A stretch of 64,000 bases of DNA from Armillaria gallica (GCA_037576215.1 JBANDB010000006.1:5456001-5520000); one strand, 5' to 3'; counted from the first letter of the stretch, positions 30,007-42,039 are shown. Made by a program: numbers and translations. Notes: generated by a model from the letters alone, not told the origin.

Positions 30007-32598
30007 TCACAAACTCTGATCATCAACAGCCGCGGCCTCTGCCCCTTTCACAGTTTTGCGTCTTGCCCTCATCTTCTGCAATGCCCGCGCAATATCTTCG
30101 AGATGGCCTTCATCCCTGTCGTTCTCCTTCTGCATCTTGTCCATATCGGCCTTGAACTTGTCCCGCTCCGCACAGATCTCTTCCACTTTCAACTTCCAGT
30201 TCTCGACATCCCTCTCAAAGGATTCCCTTTCCTTCTTCCAAGCCTCGCCGGCATCACGCCAGGCCGCCCGCTCTTTCTCTCTCTCCATCTCCACCACTTC
30301 CCTCTCACGTTCTCTCTGCTGTGCTCTATCCTCCTTGTCCTTCTCAAGCGCTCCCTGCAACAGCAACAGTCCTTCCCTCTCAACCCTCATCTTCTCCCGC
30401 ATCGCTTCAAGTTCTTGGTCCTTGCGCTCCAGCTCTCGATCCTTCCTCGACACTTCCCGCTCCATACGTTCGATCAACTTGTCTTCTTTGTGGTACAGTG
30501 GCAGCTCATCTACCGGCATTGGGGTGTGATATCGGACATCCCGACCGTCCAAATCAATCCTGGACCGCTTCGATGGTGGCTCAGGGGATCGGAAAGCAGA
30601 AGCGAGGGGGAATGACGGAGCAGGCGTAGCTTGTCGAGATAGCGACTCGAGTGCACCTGGAGCGAAGGTCAAGCCACTTGAGGTGAACGTGACGGGAAGG
30701 TTGAATGTCGGCGGACCCATGCTTATACTCCCTTCATCATCATTATTATCCAACTCGTCTTCGGAAGGGGGAATTGGATCAAGAGGAATCGCTGTACGTT
30801 TCAGCTTCGGCTTCGGCTTCGGCTTCGAGTCATTGGTATCGTTTTCGGCTCGTGTCGTGCGTGGAAGACGAAGAGAGATTCGTCCTGGATGTTTGGATAT
30901 GGCGTCTGGCTGGGACGAGGACCCGGCGGGAGGGATACGTAGCGTGTTCCGCTTCGTCGCTGCTCGGGGCTGAGAAGATGGCATTGCCTTGACTTCATCG
31001 ATGCGACTCTTTGCAGACCGAAGACGTGCTGTCAATGTCTCTGTTACAGATTGCTTTTCGGCCGCAGGGGTTTCAGCTTGGCTTCTTATCGTTCGTCCAC
31101 GCAACGAGATCGTGGTTGGCTCGGGTCTATGGAAATCCACACACTTCCTGCCTAAGATGAGACATTCTCTGCACCCAGGATGATCTACATCCTGGCTGGC
31201 AAATTCGCAGCTAATCCCCTCAGCTGCACAACCTTTGCACTATTCATCGATCAGTATCAATACGAGAAAACTGGATAAGAAAGTCTTACCCGTATTTCGT
31301 TGTGGGTAGGGTGAACATCCCAGCCAGATATATCGGCGTTGAGGACAGTCGTCCCAACGAGTGGCCGTTCCTCCTTCGCCCGAATATTGATGTGTACGAT
31401 CCCTGCTAAAACTCGCATCCACTTTTCTTTATCGAGCTTTCCGCAGACACTGGCAAGGTCTTTCTGTTGCTTTCGAGTCATTTGTGTATATGTATCGAAC
31501 ATCTCCTTGAACCACAGGCTTTCGTCACTGGGCTCACAACCTGAATTGTAGATGTTCAAGAACTATCATAATGAGTCAGCAAGGGCTACTGATTGTCACA
31601 AAATGGCTCACTACCGTCTGAGCGGATGAAGGCCTGCCTCGTCTATAACCAGACATCGATATCTGTGAAGATGGGCTGGTTACTTTATCTGCAGTAGGTG
31701 ATGGTGGCTCTCCGGTCCCGATACTTGTTTCAAGTTCATCGTTTACCATTTCGTCGTCCTCATCGCCGGAATCGTCCAAGGGTAATTGTTGACACGATTT
31801 ACCCTCTAGACGACACTCCCTACAGCAGCGAGTCGTTTTCCGATTCCCGTATTCACACACCACACCCAGCACGGCGCAATTATCGCACTGGAAGTCAAAT
31901 CGAGATTCGTATAACATAGACAAATAAGGAGAAAAATCTCACAGGTGGGTATGCTGCGGTTGGGACCAGGTCCCAATGCTTGAGAGTCCGAACACCGCGC
32001 ACTCTATGCTTTACCAGTTTTCGTTTGGGCGTCTTGCGGATGCTGAGGAATACCATCCCACACCAAGTGTCGGTCCATTTAGATTCCTTGGAATATTTCC
32101 GGACCAACTCCGCTTGCCGTTCAGGCGTCATTCCGAGATACAGGTTACGCAGCTTGGTGAGCCACTGGTCTCGATCCCCCTCCTCCTCACCAGGTTCGGC
32201 ATTGTATAGAGAGGAAAACTAGCGCAGCATCAGAACATGATTCCAAGTAAGAAACAGAGGAACTGCACCTGCTCCACAAACGATGGTCGCTGATAATAAG
32301 TACATAAGAGACGCGTCCTGCTTCTTATAGAGACACGACGTACCTTGTTCTGCCTAAGCTGACGCGTACTAGCCGGAGATTCAGGTGTCAGAAGACACTC
32401 TGATGGCACCCTCTGGACGTCGTTGTCTGGTGCAGCATCTTTATCTATGAGTGGCGCGTCGAAAACGCTCCCCCCAGCCGGAGGGCCGATATGGTTCGGC
32501 ACATTTCGGTGAGGAATCTGGATTTTCGTTGTGGTGCCGTTGTACTTCTTGTTGGAATATAGACGGTCTTCCCACGCTGTTCCAGGGGCCGTGGCCAT
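30007..32598 (-). CDS. Two-module Zn2Cys6-spaced cysteine-cluster protein with long coiled coil
   Basis: Exons 32344-32598, 32269-32289, 31943-32218, 31615-31887, 31290-31562 and 30007-31239; 776 residues, all introns in phase 0. Module 1: domain at 93-184 (WCGMVFLSIRKT, LKHWDLVPT) then C185-x2-C188-x6-C195-x9-C205-x2-C208-x6-C215. Module 2: domain at 276-366 (KWMRVLAGIVHINIRAKEE, DISGWDVHPT) then C367-x2-C370-x6-C377-x11-C389-x2-C392-x6-C399. A basic Pro/Ser linker and a charged coiled coil (about 590-760, MEREVSRKDRELERKDQEL) end the protein. The modules match the single-module gene at 21686-22638 in sequence and intron position. The clusters lack the usual basic DNA-contact residues, so DNA binding is doubtful. 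Alternative: two genes; the phase-0 join at 31615/31562 argues against that. Confidence 0.72.
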
Positions 32599-32875
32599 CG
32601 AGGGCCTTGAAGAAAGCGCAATGAAAGTCGAAATGAGGAAATGATGAAAGGGTAAAAGTCCAACTTCCGGCTAAACGTTTATTTGCCGGTATGGTCATTA
32701 AAGATCATCTTATCTTATCTCGGTCATTTTTTATTTCCCGAGCTTTGGCCATTTTAATTCTTTGCTACTTAGTACGAATTCCAGTCTTTATATACCGGTT
32801 TGCTAAACTACTAAAATTACAAGACATTGGGCGTCATATGCGCAAATTTCTCTATCAACTCACCAGGGTCGTCTT

Positions 32876-35171
32876 TCATTGATGTAAAACTTTGACCCTC
32901 AATGGGACCTGGGCACCTAGATGGACTTTGCCTTGCACAACGGGTACGACCGCCGGAGATCCAGGGAATTGCTGCAGTTCTATGCCTCCCTCAGGCAAGC
33001 TAAACTCGAAGTTTTGGATCAGCCTCGCTAAAATTGTCTGTAACTCCATAATCCTGAATTTCGATGATTAGATCGAACTTAAAATCTAGGGAAGAAGCAC
33101 GTACGCAAATCGCCATCTTCGAAGAGAAAGAATTCAGCGTGAGCGCGAAGAACGACGAAGGATGCTTACCCAATGCAAGCCCGAGTTCCAGCACCTGAAA
33201 GTCACGTAAGTGAGAATGAATAGAAGCAGGCTGAAAAACCCTGAACTTACCGAACGACATCCTAAAGTTTTCCAGAGTTAGTTATCAAATTGCGCGAGAG
33301 GAAAATACAGCTCAAACCCACAAGTTAGCGTACACTCCCAACGAGACGGAAAGATCTTTCTTGAGAAACCGGGCAGGATTCCATTCCTCTGCGTCGTCAC
33401 CCCAGACCGATGGGAGGCTAAGAGTTCATGATCAGGTTGCGGGCAGCTGATACGAGGAATGCTTTAAGTACCGGTTGTACGCATACAATGCACAAATAAA
33501 TGTTTGCCCTTTAGGTACAGCAAGTGTCTTCCCTCCAGAAAGAGGGATAACGTCATCGTGAGGAGCGGTACGTGTGAGGGAGTGCACGATAGGATGAAGA
33601 CGGAGAGTTTCCTGTTAAACCCAATTAGCATTTTAGTTTGAGTCATCACGAGTCGTGCTCACTTTGATCGCGGCGTTCATGAATGGCATCGAGTCATAGT
33701 CCTTGTATTGTCTTAACTCTTCGCGTATGATGGATTGATGTTCGGGATGTACGGAAAGTTCGTATAACAACCAGGCTGCGGTCGTACCTGTCGTTTCATG
33801 TCCAGCAACGGCGAGCGTTCTAAGATTAGGAGTTATGGTTGTAATCAATGAAACGCTGCGAAAAAAAAAAAAGGCTGCACGAACACTAGCTGCGACTCGA
33901 TTTCATCTTCATCCATTTTGCCTGAAAGACGCGCTCTTGCTATAAGCACCAGATGTGAGTACGAGAGTCACAAAAGAGTCCGGTTAATATAGACTCGCCT
34001 AGGAGATCAATAACAGCTTTATCCTCGCCCTGCTCCTCAACCTCATACTGACTGACCATGATATTCCGAGCCGCTCTTCTCGACACTTCTCCTAGGTTGG
34101 CGAACTGACGGGTTTCCCGAGTCGAGATCAGCCGCAACAGCTTCAGTGCTGAATTTGGAAGGAGTCTAATCAGAGCCACTAGCATAAATTCGAATGCCGT
34201 TGTATCAGTTTGTGAATGAGTGCTAGATTTGAAGGTCAGAATATGATCGTCAACCTGAAGATGGTGTACGCACAACAGCTGGCTCAGGGCTTGCCTTAGT
34301 TCCGTGTTATGACCTTCGAGTGAACCGAAGTCGTATCGAAAGCCGGCTGTCCAGTCACGGGTCAAACAAAATGCATTGAAGTTTAGAGTTTAGCACTGAC
34401 CAAGACCGATGATATCCAAAGCGACTTTAGATGTCCAATTCAATATATTGACGGTTTCATTAATGTCACCGGTCAAGGATCCTTTCAAAACGTTCACAAG
34501 CTACGACCTTTCGTCAATATTCATGTCCCACGCCCATTGACGTGAGAATAAATGTACCTTGTCACTGCACTGCCGAAATATTAGCTGTGATTCCCTCAGC
34601 TGCGCGGGGTAGAACGCAGGATTTAGAATTTTGCGTTGGCGATTATGGGTTTCAGCTACGTGACAAGTCAAGACTCGAGTAAGAGAGACTCGTAAAAGCA
34701 CAAACCATCAACGACGACAAGCCCTCTTCCGAGGATAAGACCTACGATGAAGGTAAAGTCCCTGGACTTTGGGTAAGGACGTGAGATGTGCATGATGTGG
34801 TCGAGAGCCTTGGGATCGGATACCACCAGGATGTCTTGCTACATAACCTTTTTGTTTAGCCATGATCAAGGGCAAGGTGAAGAACCAACTTACGCCAAAA
34901 CAACCGCCGATACGGTATACGCTTCCGTAGTCCTTACACCATTTCATTTCAAGATCGCCGAAGTTCTCTTGATTACGAAGAAGACGTTCATGACCTGGTA
35001 TGCAGGGTTTTTCATCCAGCACCGGTTCAAAGAAGGAATCTGCGTCATCTTACCTAGCCAAAAGGATGCAGATGGAGGACCTTTTACGTGTTTGACTGAA
35101 GGTCGCTTCAACCACGAGTGGAGTAGATAGGCTAGGAAGACTGTTGCGATTGAGGCAAGGATGGGAGACAT
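32876..35171 (-). CDS. Cytochrome P450 monooxygenase 2 (15 exons)
   Basis: Exons: 35054-35171, 34894-34994, 34706-34838, 34558-34655, 34401-34500, 34274-34346, 33999-34222, 33885-33939, 33663-33819, 33472-33611, 33322-33417, 33251-33261, 33170-33194, 33105-33116, 32876-33053; 506 residues, same exon count and total length as P450 1. N-terminal anchor (ILASIATVFLAYLLHSW), GPPSASFW, AGHETT at 306-311, ETLR at 354-357, haem loop FGAGTRACIG with Cys442. The intron 33940-33998 starts with GC (GCGAGT). It is a paralogue of P450 1 and of the pseudogene at 36583-37570. Probable role: ER-bound oxidation of a terpene skeleton. Confidence 0.9.
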
Positions 35172-36582
35172 TGGAAGCTGACCTGTCAGTTAGCGGTAGA
35201 GCAACAGCTCTTAAGAAAGTATTTCTGCGGCCCGAATATCAATAACAGCTTATGCTAGTTGATATTTCCATAGGCTAAACCGCAATCTCTCTACACGAAA
35301 ATAACATCTGTGCGAGACGCGGGCCGAGTGGTATCTGTAGTCCAGACCAAGAAGTCTACTCTGTCCTTTGTGCCAGTTTTCATCACAGAGGTTCATTTAC
35401 TCCGGCCGCATGACTCTTGAAGTTTGAACGAGCAGCCACCCCGAAGAAAAGTCTTCAGCCCTTTAGTCAGAGACCTGTTAAATCGTGTCTGTGTGAAATT
35501 TAGTATGATAGTTCGCTCTCCCATTTTGGCCAATAAAGGACCGGAGATTTTGAGACACCCTGGTACGTACTACGGGAGTTTAATACCAAAAGTAGAGGAG
35601 CGAAAGGAGCGGCGCAGCATTAAGCGAGATTAAGCGGCCCCATGGATGTTATCGTGATGATAGCAATTGTATCACCCTGGTCCGACAATTCACAAGGCTA
35701 TTGGTAGCGTCATGAGGCAGGCACATCACATCCACAGCGAAAAGGAATTTAAGACAAGTAGCTATCCGCGTCTGTGGGCTTTTAGATATTTCGGATCAGG
35801 CAGAGCATTGTCAAAGCATTGTCCAAACTCGGTCCGCGATGTCTTAAGTAATCTCCGAATTTGCTACTCAGAATGATTTTGGATCTGAATTGCCTGAAGG
35901 CCTGATATGGACAGCCTCAGCTGATTCCTGAAGTCACCATCGTTCACTAATATAAAACTATCACAGTATGTTTTACCTGAGATAAATATATTATATAAGA
36001 GAACAATTTGGACCACACCTGGATTGCATCTGGACATCGTCCAAGGTCTAGGGACTTGAACTTTTGAAAACACGTTTGTGGCTGGTTTACGTTGGGTTTA
36101 CCGTGGCTATTACCAGGCTACCGCCGCTATTTTGGCGATCTGGGAGCAATCTCCTCCTCCCTTTAGTGGGCTCGAGGCTCGGTTCATCGTGAGCTTGCTC
36201 CCATATGGATCGATCATCGATCATCGGTTACAGGTCTAACAGCTTGGCAGTCAGGTGTGTTTTCGTGGATAATGGAAGAAGACTAAGACTAGGACTAGTA
36301 CTTCAACATAAATCGTGCTTTGTGGATTTCGAGCGCACGGAAGTACCTCTGAAATCACCGAAGTAGTAACCAGCCAAGAATGCGTCGTCATGCATTCATG
36401 TCCCTAAACCATGATTCATGACCAAATCCACATAACTCTTTTCCGTCGTACAAAACACATGCTAATGTCCGATTGTATGCCAACAACCGTAAGTAATCTC
36501 GGAATGAGTTTGGACCAAGTTTGGACGGGACACGCTAAATATAACTCTCGGCCCTGACGACCTCTTAAGTCACCATCGTTCA
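35172..36582. other. Intergenic; contains a copy of the P450 3' flank
   Basis: AGTCACCATCGTTCACTAAT occurs at about 35933-35952 and again at 36569-36588 next to the P450 pseudogene stop, so a fragment of the 3' flank is duplicated. Otherwise nothing supported in this 1.4 kb. Confidence 0.45.
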
Positions 36583-37570
36583 CTAATGTAAAACTCTCAT
36601 CCTTAAGGGAAACTGGGAGCCTAAATGTGCTTGGCCCGTCACAATGGGTACGATGGCTAGCGACCCGGGAAAATGTTGGACTTCGACTCTTCCCTCAGGC
36701 AGACTGAATTTGAAATGTAGAATCAGGTTAGCTTGGATTGTTTGCATCCCATGACTCTACATTTCGCTGTTCAGTTTGGTAGGAGCGAGACTGGAAAGAC
36801 GAGGTGCATACGCAAATCGCCACCTAAGAGAAAGGAAGAGGATCAGCAAGGGAATGAACTTGGTGTTAATCATAGCAGTCAATTACCCGATGCATGAACG
36901 AGATCCAGCGCCTGAAGGATGCATTAGCGGTAGAAAAGGTTCACTGAATGCAACTGACTAAATGACATGGTAGCATTCCGCCATGTAGACTAGTTCTCAA
37001 GGTCTCGTGTCCGGCAACGACGACTCCAGGTCCTGGAACGAGAGCAGAATCACAGCAAGTGAAGAGATACCAGGAACATTGGTTGCATCTCGATTCCATC
37101 ATCCTGCATTTTACCTTCTAGCGCGCTTTCGCTAGAAATACAAACCATTTGGTGGGCATAGTTAGCTAAAACTGTTAGGGTGTTAACGATATCTCTATCG
37201 TCGTCTAGCGTCTGCACCTCGGAGATCAGCAGTAAAAGTCTTAGCATCGAATCTGGAAGCATTCATATCAAGGCTACGAGAATAAACTCCAATGCTGTTG
37301 GATTGGCTTGTGAAGCCGTGCTGAAATAGACTCGAGCCAGTCCAATCCGCTACTTGATGACAGTCGATCAAGTCGATCAAGTCTGGAACGGCTCCGAGTC
37401 CTCTTGATCGACTGCCGTCAAACGACGCCGGGAACTGGTTCGAGTCTAGTGCCGAAATCGGATGTCAAATATGACGGTCATTGAAACGAAAGACTCCTCT
37501 TACAAAAGGTGTTTCACCACTTGTTCTAGCTCGGTATGTTGACCTTTACTTTCAGTGTGACGCATGCCGC
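36583..37570 (-). pseudogene. Cytochrome P450 3, degenerate
   Basis: Homologous to P450 1 and 2. Present are the last exon (FSLPEGRVEVQHFPGS, stop near 36583), the WRF micro-exon (about 36815-36826), the haem exon encoding AGSRSCIG (about 36890-36914), the start of the I-helix exon (VVVAGHET near 37005-37028), the exon 8 region (about 37100-37135), an exon 7 piece (SQANPTALEFILVALI then TGA, near 37260-37320) and an exon 6 trace (GQHTELEQVV near 37515-37545). Most of exon 9 and exons 10-11 with ExxR are deleted, the start region is missing and an in-frame stop is present. Clearly non-functional. Confidence 0.85.
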
Positions 37571-37839
37571 ACATCGAATTACACTTGAGTGGGATTAGAG
37601 GGTAATATCGAACACGCTTGCGGGGCAGCTCTAGAAGCACGGGGAAAGGCGAACTCGCTTACAGACACCGGGCAGATAAGCTGACGGGTTTTCTTGATAC
37701 CAGGCTTCTCTGGAGCGGGAATTGGAGGTGTTAAGGTCAAACCGGCATCTCATTCATACAATTTGCCGATTAGCTTCTCTAAAATCTCAAGTGTTCCCTC
37801 TCGATTCACATTGATTTTGATCACGACATGGTGGTACAA

Positions 37840-37995
37840 CAGTAGACAGGGAATCCTTTCAGGAAAGGTACACGGAGAATCATATGATTATAAAACGCTG
37901 TGAAAGTGGACGGTGAGAGCATCCACGATATTTCACTGAGACATACCAATGATCAATGTATAGACCACAGGAGACGGAGAGAATCCTGAGCGAGA
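37840..37995 (-). pseudogene. TAH family relic 7 (third exon and 3' flank only)
   Basis: In tandem with the 3' end of the intact TAH copy at 38136-38653. Blocks such as TACGGAGAAT, AAAACGCTGT and the ACAGGAGACGGAGAGAATCC segment match 38040-38175 in order. The hydrophobic exon is decayed. Confidence 0.55.
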
Positions 37996-38135
37996 AAATC
38001 GAGGACACAAAAGTAGGTATAGGGCTCTTTCAGGACAGGTATACGGAGAATAGTGTAGTGTAGAAAACGCTGTTGAGATAAATAAGGTCAGACGATGAAT
38101 AACTAATATTCCGCTGGGACGTACCGATGGCCAAG

Positions 38136-38653
38136 CTACCAAAATAGAAACCACAAGAGAAACGGAGAGAGGATTATGAGCCAGAAGAGCTCGGACGAGA
38201 GCAGACGAAGGATCATCACGTCGGTTAGACTAGTTCAACCAAAGTCGGCGAGTCAAGGAGATACAACACGGAGCATAATCACCGGTGAGAGGCCAGTTTT
38301 TCTTCCAGGAGTAGGTGGCTGTACGCAACTAAAATAAAATCAATGTACTGCGCGAGGACAAACCTTCTGCAGAATGCACCAGAGTCTTCACCAAATATTT
38401 GTCGCATTCCCGGCTTGAATTCCTCGATTTCTGCCACCAGCTCACGAAGAAGAGTTTCCTTGCGTTGATAGTCCTTACACCTCGCTAGTTCAACTTCGGT
38501 GGATTGCAATAGGTCGAGAAACAGAGAGGATAGGGAGAGTTGTAGTTGACGCTGGAGGTCTGCTTTTTTATTGACAACTTCTTCGTATAATCTGCGATGA
38601 GCGGGGTCCATCATGTCGATGAGGGGGTCTATCGTTTGACTTGATTTGGACAT
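38136..38653 (-). CDS. TAH family copy 6: small helical protein with C-terminal hydrophobic tail (intact)
   Basis: Exons 38380-38653, 38283-38328 and 38136-38229 encode 137 residues, with exon lengths (274/46/94) identical to the copy at 8769-9285. The helical head contains HRRLYEEVVNKKADLQRQL and RKETLLRELVAEIEEFKPGM, then FGEDS, AYSHLLLEEKL, RLTD and a 26-residue hydrophobic tail (FWLIILSPFLLWFLFW) at 112-137. The family is not recognised; a tail-anchored membrane protein is the simplest reading. If the first intron is retained, the frame stays open to the end of exon 2 and gives a shorter form without the tail, which might be an alternative product. About 450 bp upstream match other TAH copies. 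Confidence 0.75.
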
Positions 38654-39542
38654 TGCTTTGAGGTAGAAAAAAAGTAAGGGCGAGGTAAAGGTGGTCGTGG
38701 TTCAAGCCATGTTTGAAACTCCGATGCTGTCTGCCGCCCATTGCCGCCCTTGCACATAGCTCGGCTGTGGATCCGGCCCTTATTGGAGTGACGTGCGCCG
38801 GAACCACCACCACCATCACTTCCTTCTCGGCCAACAATGAAGCATCCATTGATTGGTACCGTAAGCCAAGTCTCGCGGTCGATACGAACGACAATACTCA
38901 CGCATGAGCCTGGCGGTATCCAGAGACGCGACCTGTGCCGATACCAAAGGGAAAGAGTCACAGAGGTGCGGTATTGTGACGCCTAGACCACGCTAATATC
39001 GCTGTAATATCTGTATGCAGAATATTCTGGCGACGAGGACAGGAGGAGAAACTTGCCGACGACAACGAGCGTCGACCCTCAAAACCACGGTTTTCATTCA
39101 TCGTCATCTCGGGAAAGGGTAAAATGCAGTACAGAGTACGGGAACTCCGGCCACTACCCTGCCCATCGATATCGTTTAACCCGACGTAGTGGATGGCCAG
39201 GAAGCTGCTGCATTGAAATAAGGCGCGCCGCTCGCGTATAAGCAGTCAGGTCTGTCCCCTCACTTGTTTTCAGCGGATGAAGACAAAGTTGAAGGAATTC
39301 ATGGACCTAGCTCACCCTGGAGTCAATGCCAGTGTTTCCTGTCTCTGTTTAAGTCGTGCCATCTTGCACTGCCATATCCTGCTCGCCCAGCCTTTTCATA
39401 AAGAGTCGTCATCCGCGTATGGATGGGAAAATTACGTCCTTCGCATGATGAGTTTCTAAGCAGGAGAACTTGGGCGATGGTTTCTGGTGGTTATACGACA
39501 AGATTTTGCGTCTATGGTTCGCGGTTGACCGGACCCTTTAGC

Positions 39543-39650
39543 ACATCGCCAAAGCCTATGCTGCAAATGGAGTAAATGTGTACATCACTGGGCAAAGGCT
39601 GAACGTGTTGGAGGAAGCCGCCGCAGTGTCCCCAGATCCCGTGTCCGGTA
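39543..39650 (+). pseudogene. SDR fragment H (exon 2 only)
   Basis: Encodes AKAYAANGVNVYITGQRL, the second-exon segment of the SDR family, and ends at a GTAAGC donor. It is closest to fragment A at the window start, sharing the CAGTGTCCCCAGATCCCGTG-type 3' end. It lies head-to-head with TAH copy 6. Confidence 0.7.
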
Positions 39651-39754
39651 AGCAAAGGCTCCCTGTCTATGGTATCTCTCCCATGACGTGCCTACAGACT
39701 GCGCAGACATGTCAGACAAAGAAAGCGTGCAGGAAGCTTCATCTTCCATTCAAG

Positions 39755-39850
39755 TCCTTACCTCTCGCCCAACAATGGAGCGTCCATTGATTGGTACTGC
39801 TAGCCAAGTCTCGCGAACGACAATGTTCAGGCTGGCGGAATCCAGCACAA
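39755..39850 (-). pseudogene. TAH family relic 8 (5' flank only)
   Basis: GGCCAACAATGAAGCATCCATTG-like sequence followed by a GCCAAGTCTCGCG block matches the upstream region of TAH copy 6 (38830-38880) in the same orientation. No coding part is left. Confidence 0.5.
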
Positions 39851-40122
39851 GGAGAAACGTGATCCTCATTGCTGGAATTACGATGAAGGTAAAGTGCAAG
39901 AGACTAACACTTTACTTACTCAACTGAACGGCTTCCTAGTTTCTATTTCAAGATGGCCGAGTCACCTGTGAGGCTATGACCCAGTTTTTGTGGACCTTTC
40001 TTCGCACGAGAATAGGATTACGGCCCGAACTTCAGTCGTAGTGTCCCACCATCATGGGAAAGGATGGACTTCTATGATGTCAAGGGTACCGCCAACACAG
40101 TTTCGCTGAATAAGACTGCTGT

Positions 40123-40134
40123 AATAAAAGGGAC
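40123..40134 (+). promoter_or_regulatory. Conserved SDR TATA-like box (copy E)
   Basis: AATAAAAGGGAC preceded by CTGCTGT, about 40 bp upstream of the start at 40172; same element as in copies A, C and D. Confidence 0.5.
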
Positions 40135-40171
40135 CTTGTCAAGAGACGAGACTGTTCAGCATTCCCCGAAA

Positions 40172-41283
40172 ATGGCAGATCTCAACACGACAGCCGTGAT
40201 GTCGCTGTCTGGACGAGTAGCCCTCGTTACAGGCGGAGGGACGGGGATGTATGTCTTCTTTCTTTTGTTCGCGTGCTTACGGTTGACTCGTTGGCAGAGG
40301 ATTCGCCATTGCTAAAACCTTTGCGGCAAACGGCGCAAAAGTATACATCACTGGCCGACGGCTAGACGTGCTTGAGAAAGCTGCTGCGTCAGTCGCAGGC
40401 ATCCCAGGATCCATTATTCCGTCAGTGACTGTCCTTCCTCCCGCATATCCCTTGCTTATGCAGGCACAGACTCCAGATGAACGTGTCCGATGAAGAAGCT
40501 GTCAAGGCCGGTGCCAAGCACATTGAGAATATCGATGGCAAACTCGATATACTCGTCAACAAGTTCGTCTATCACCACTCCGGTTCCCCTTCATCGTGTA
40601 CCAACCTTTTCATAGTGCTGGATTCGCCGGATCCCTTCAAGACCCAGACTTCTTCGCGAAGAAACTCGCAGCGGCAGATCCATTTGAGCCCGAAAGCATA
40701 CAGAACTGGGCTGATATGTTTGCACTAAACACCATCGCCCCATTCTTCATCGTTCGTGCGTTCCAATCTCTTCTCATCAGCGGAGCGCATTCTCGCCCCC
40801 AAGGCACGTCAAGTGTCATCAATATTAGCAGCGTTGCGGCAAAACTTAACTCAGCAAGCCCCGGAGTGTGTGTACGTGCCCTGTTATGCGATTAAAGCTT
40901 GGATTAATTCCTTGATTAGATGGCTTATAGTATGACTAAAGCAGCGTTGGACAAGCTCACGCTTGTCCTTGGGTCGAGTTTTGCTGGGCGGGGTATCCCA
41001 ATTCGGGTGAACTCACTGCAGCCTGGCTCATTTGCGTCGCAGATGGTAAGTAGCAAGTTCTTGGAGATGATCAAGACGAAGGCACCACCTGGGTTTGTGG
41101 CACCGATACCTGCCAGGAGGCATGGGTCGTGAGTAACGCTCGATATTTGAATGAGATTGAGTACTGATTCGAAGTTGCAGTGATGCTGAGATGGGGATGA
41201 CGGCGGTCTACTTGGCAGTGTCGGATTATACGAACGGAGCGGTCTTGAGCCTTGACGGTGGTGCTTCGCTAGTAAATCCTTGA
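40172..41283 (+). CDS. Short-chain dehydrogenase/reductase E
   Basis: Exons 40172-40248, 40298-40420, 40470-40562, 40616-40871, 40920-41128 and 41181-41283; 286 residues, the same exon lengths as copies C, D and F. TGGGTGIG 20-27, NNAG 97-100, NISS with Ser170, catalytic Tyr186 and Lys190 (AYSMTK), C-terminal LDGGASLVNP. Classical SDR using NAD(P). The exon 3 donor is GTTCGT, confirmed because the join restores NNAG. A conserved TATA-like box lies just upstream. Close to P450s and terpene synthase 2, so tailoring of a terpenoid alcohol or ketone is plausible. Confidence 0.9.
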
Positions 41284-42039
41284 ATGTTTGACAATCCAGA
41301 CGCAATACATCCATAACCTGAGGCTAAGAGGAATCCCAAGCAAAATAAATCGTGCTTTAGATGCTTCTTCACAGGATTGTGTGCAGAGTCTTCCGGACCC
41401 AAATTTCATCACGAAGAAATACGTAACCTCTCACTGGAATTGATACAGGCTGCCCAGATATCTTGGCGCTGAAATGATCATCCTGGTCTTCGTCGTGCAC
41501 GCTTTCCAAAGCATCCTCGGCAACGGTGTTGGCCGAGGGAGCAGGCAAGGTGTCAAGCGACATCAATGTCTGGAGCATGTGGCATCTTAAGGCACGCTAC
41601 ACAGTGACTGGAGTCGATATGTACTGTCTAGCGGAGGCTTCGGAGGCTTTCCCGCAGTTTCCCGTTGTTTGTAGCATAGCATTACACCATTACATCCATT
41701 TGCCTAGCGAACGCCTCACTAGGGTTCCAACACCGTCTAGCTTCGCCCTAAGAATCTTCAGCTGCATCAGTATGTAGTGGAATTGCGGTACTTTCGGTAA
41801 CTGAATGTCGACAGGCTCTTCTAGATATTCGTGACTCCGGGATGAACTACGTGTATTAATGGAGGGAAGTGTCGGTATTACACAAAAGTACGTATTCATT
41901 TTGAATTCGAATGATTCGAAATGACAAACATCATCAGAAAGAAGGAAGGAGTTGCTAGTATGGTTATCGACGTTGCTTCTGACTTTTAGTTCTCAGCTCA
42001 GCAGAAACGCATCGTCGTTACATGCAATTCTACTCTTGG
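41284..42039. other. Intergenic; possible SDR debris
   Basis: Around 41385-41470 on the minus strand there are traces of SDR exon 4 (VFLRDEIW and a GQPVSI segment in a scrambled frame). No intact gene is seen. Confidence 0.3.

Noticed and set aside
30056..30615. Two plus-strand open frames of 157-170 codons, Ser/Leu-rich
   Set aside because: They are antisense shadows of the charged coiled coil in the two-module gene (30007-31239); composition reflects the complementary Glu/Lys/Arg codons.
31257..31559. Start of an independent gene at the Met in the second module
   Set aside because: The phase-0 splice 31615/31562 joins it to module 1, and the homologous junction in module 1 (32269/32218) has the same layout, so one gene is the simpler model.
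33861..33873. Poly-A run as a retrotransposon tail
   Set aside because: It lies inside an intron of P450 2 without target duplication or adjacent reverse-transcriptase sequence; a simple homopolymer is more likely.
38629..38961. Minus-strand frame of 110 codons overlapping the 5' end of TAH copy 6
   Set aside because: Lies mostly in the conserved 5' flank, and the equivalent frame is absent in copies 1 and 3.
771..39850. TAH repeats as a classical transposable element
   Set aside because: Shared units of about 1.2 kb have no consistent terminal inverted repeats or target duplications that I can see, and two copies keep a spliced coding frame with equal exon lengths. Not fully excluded.
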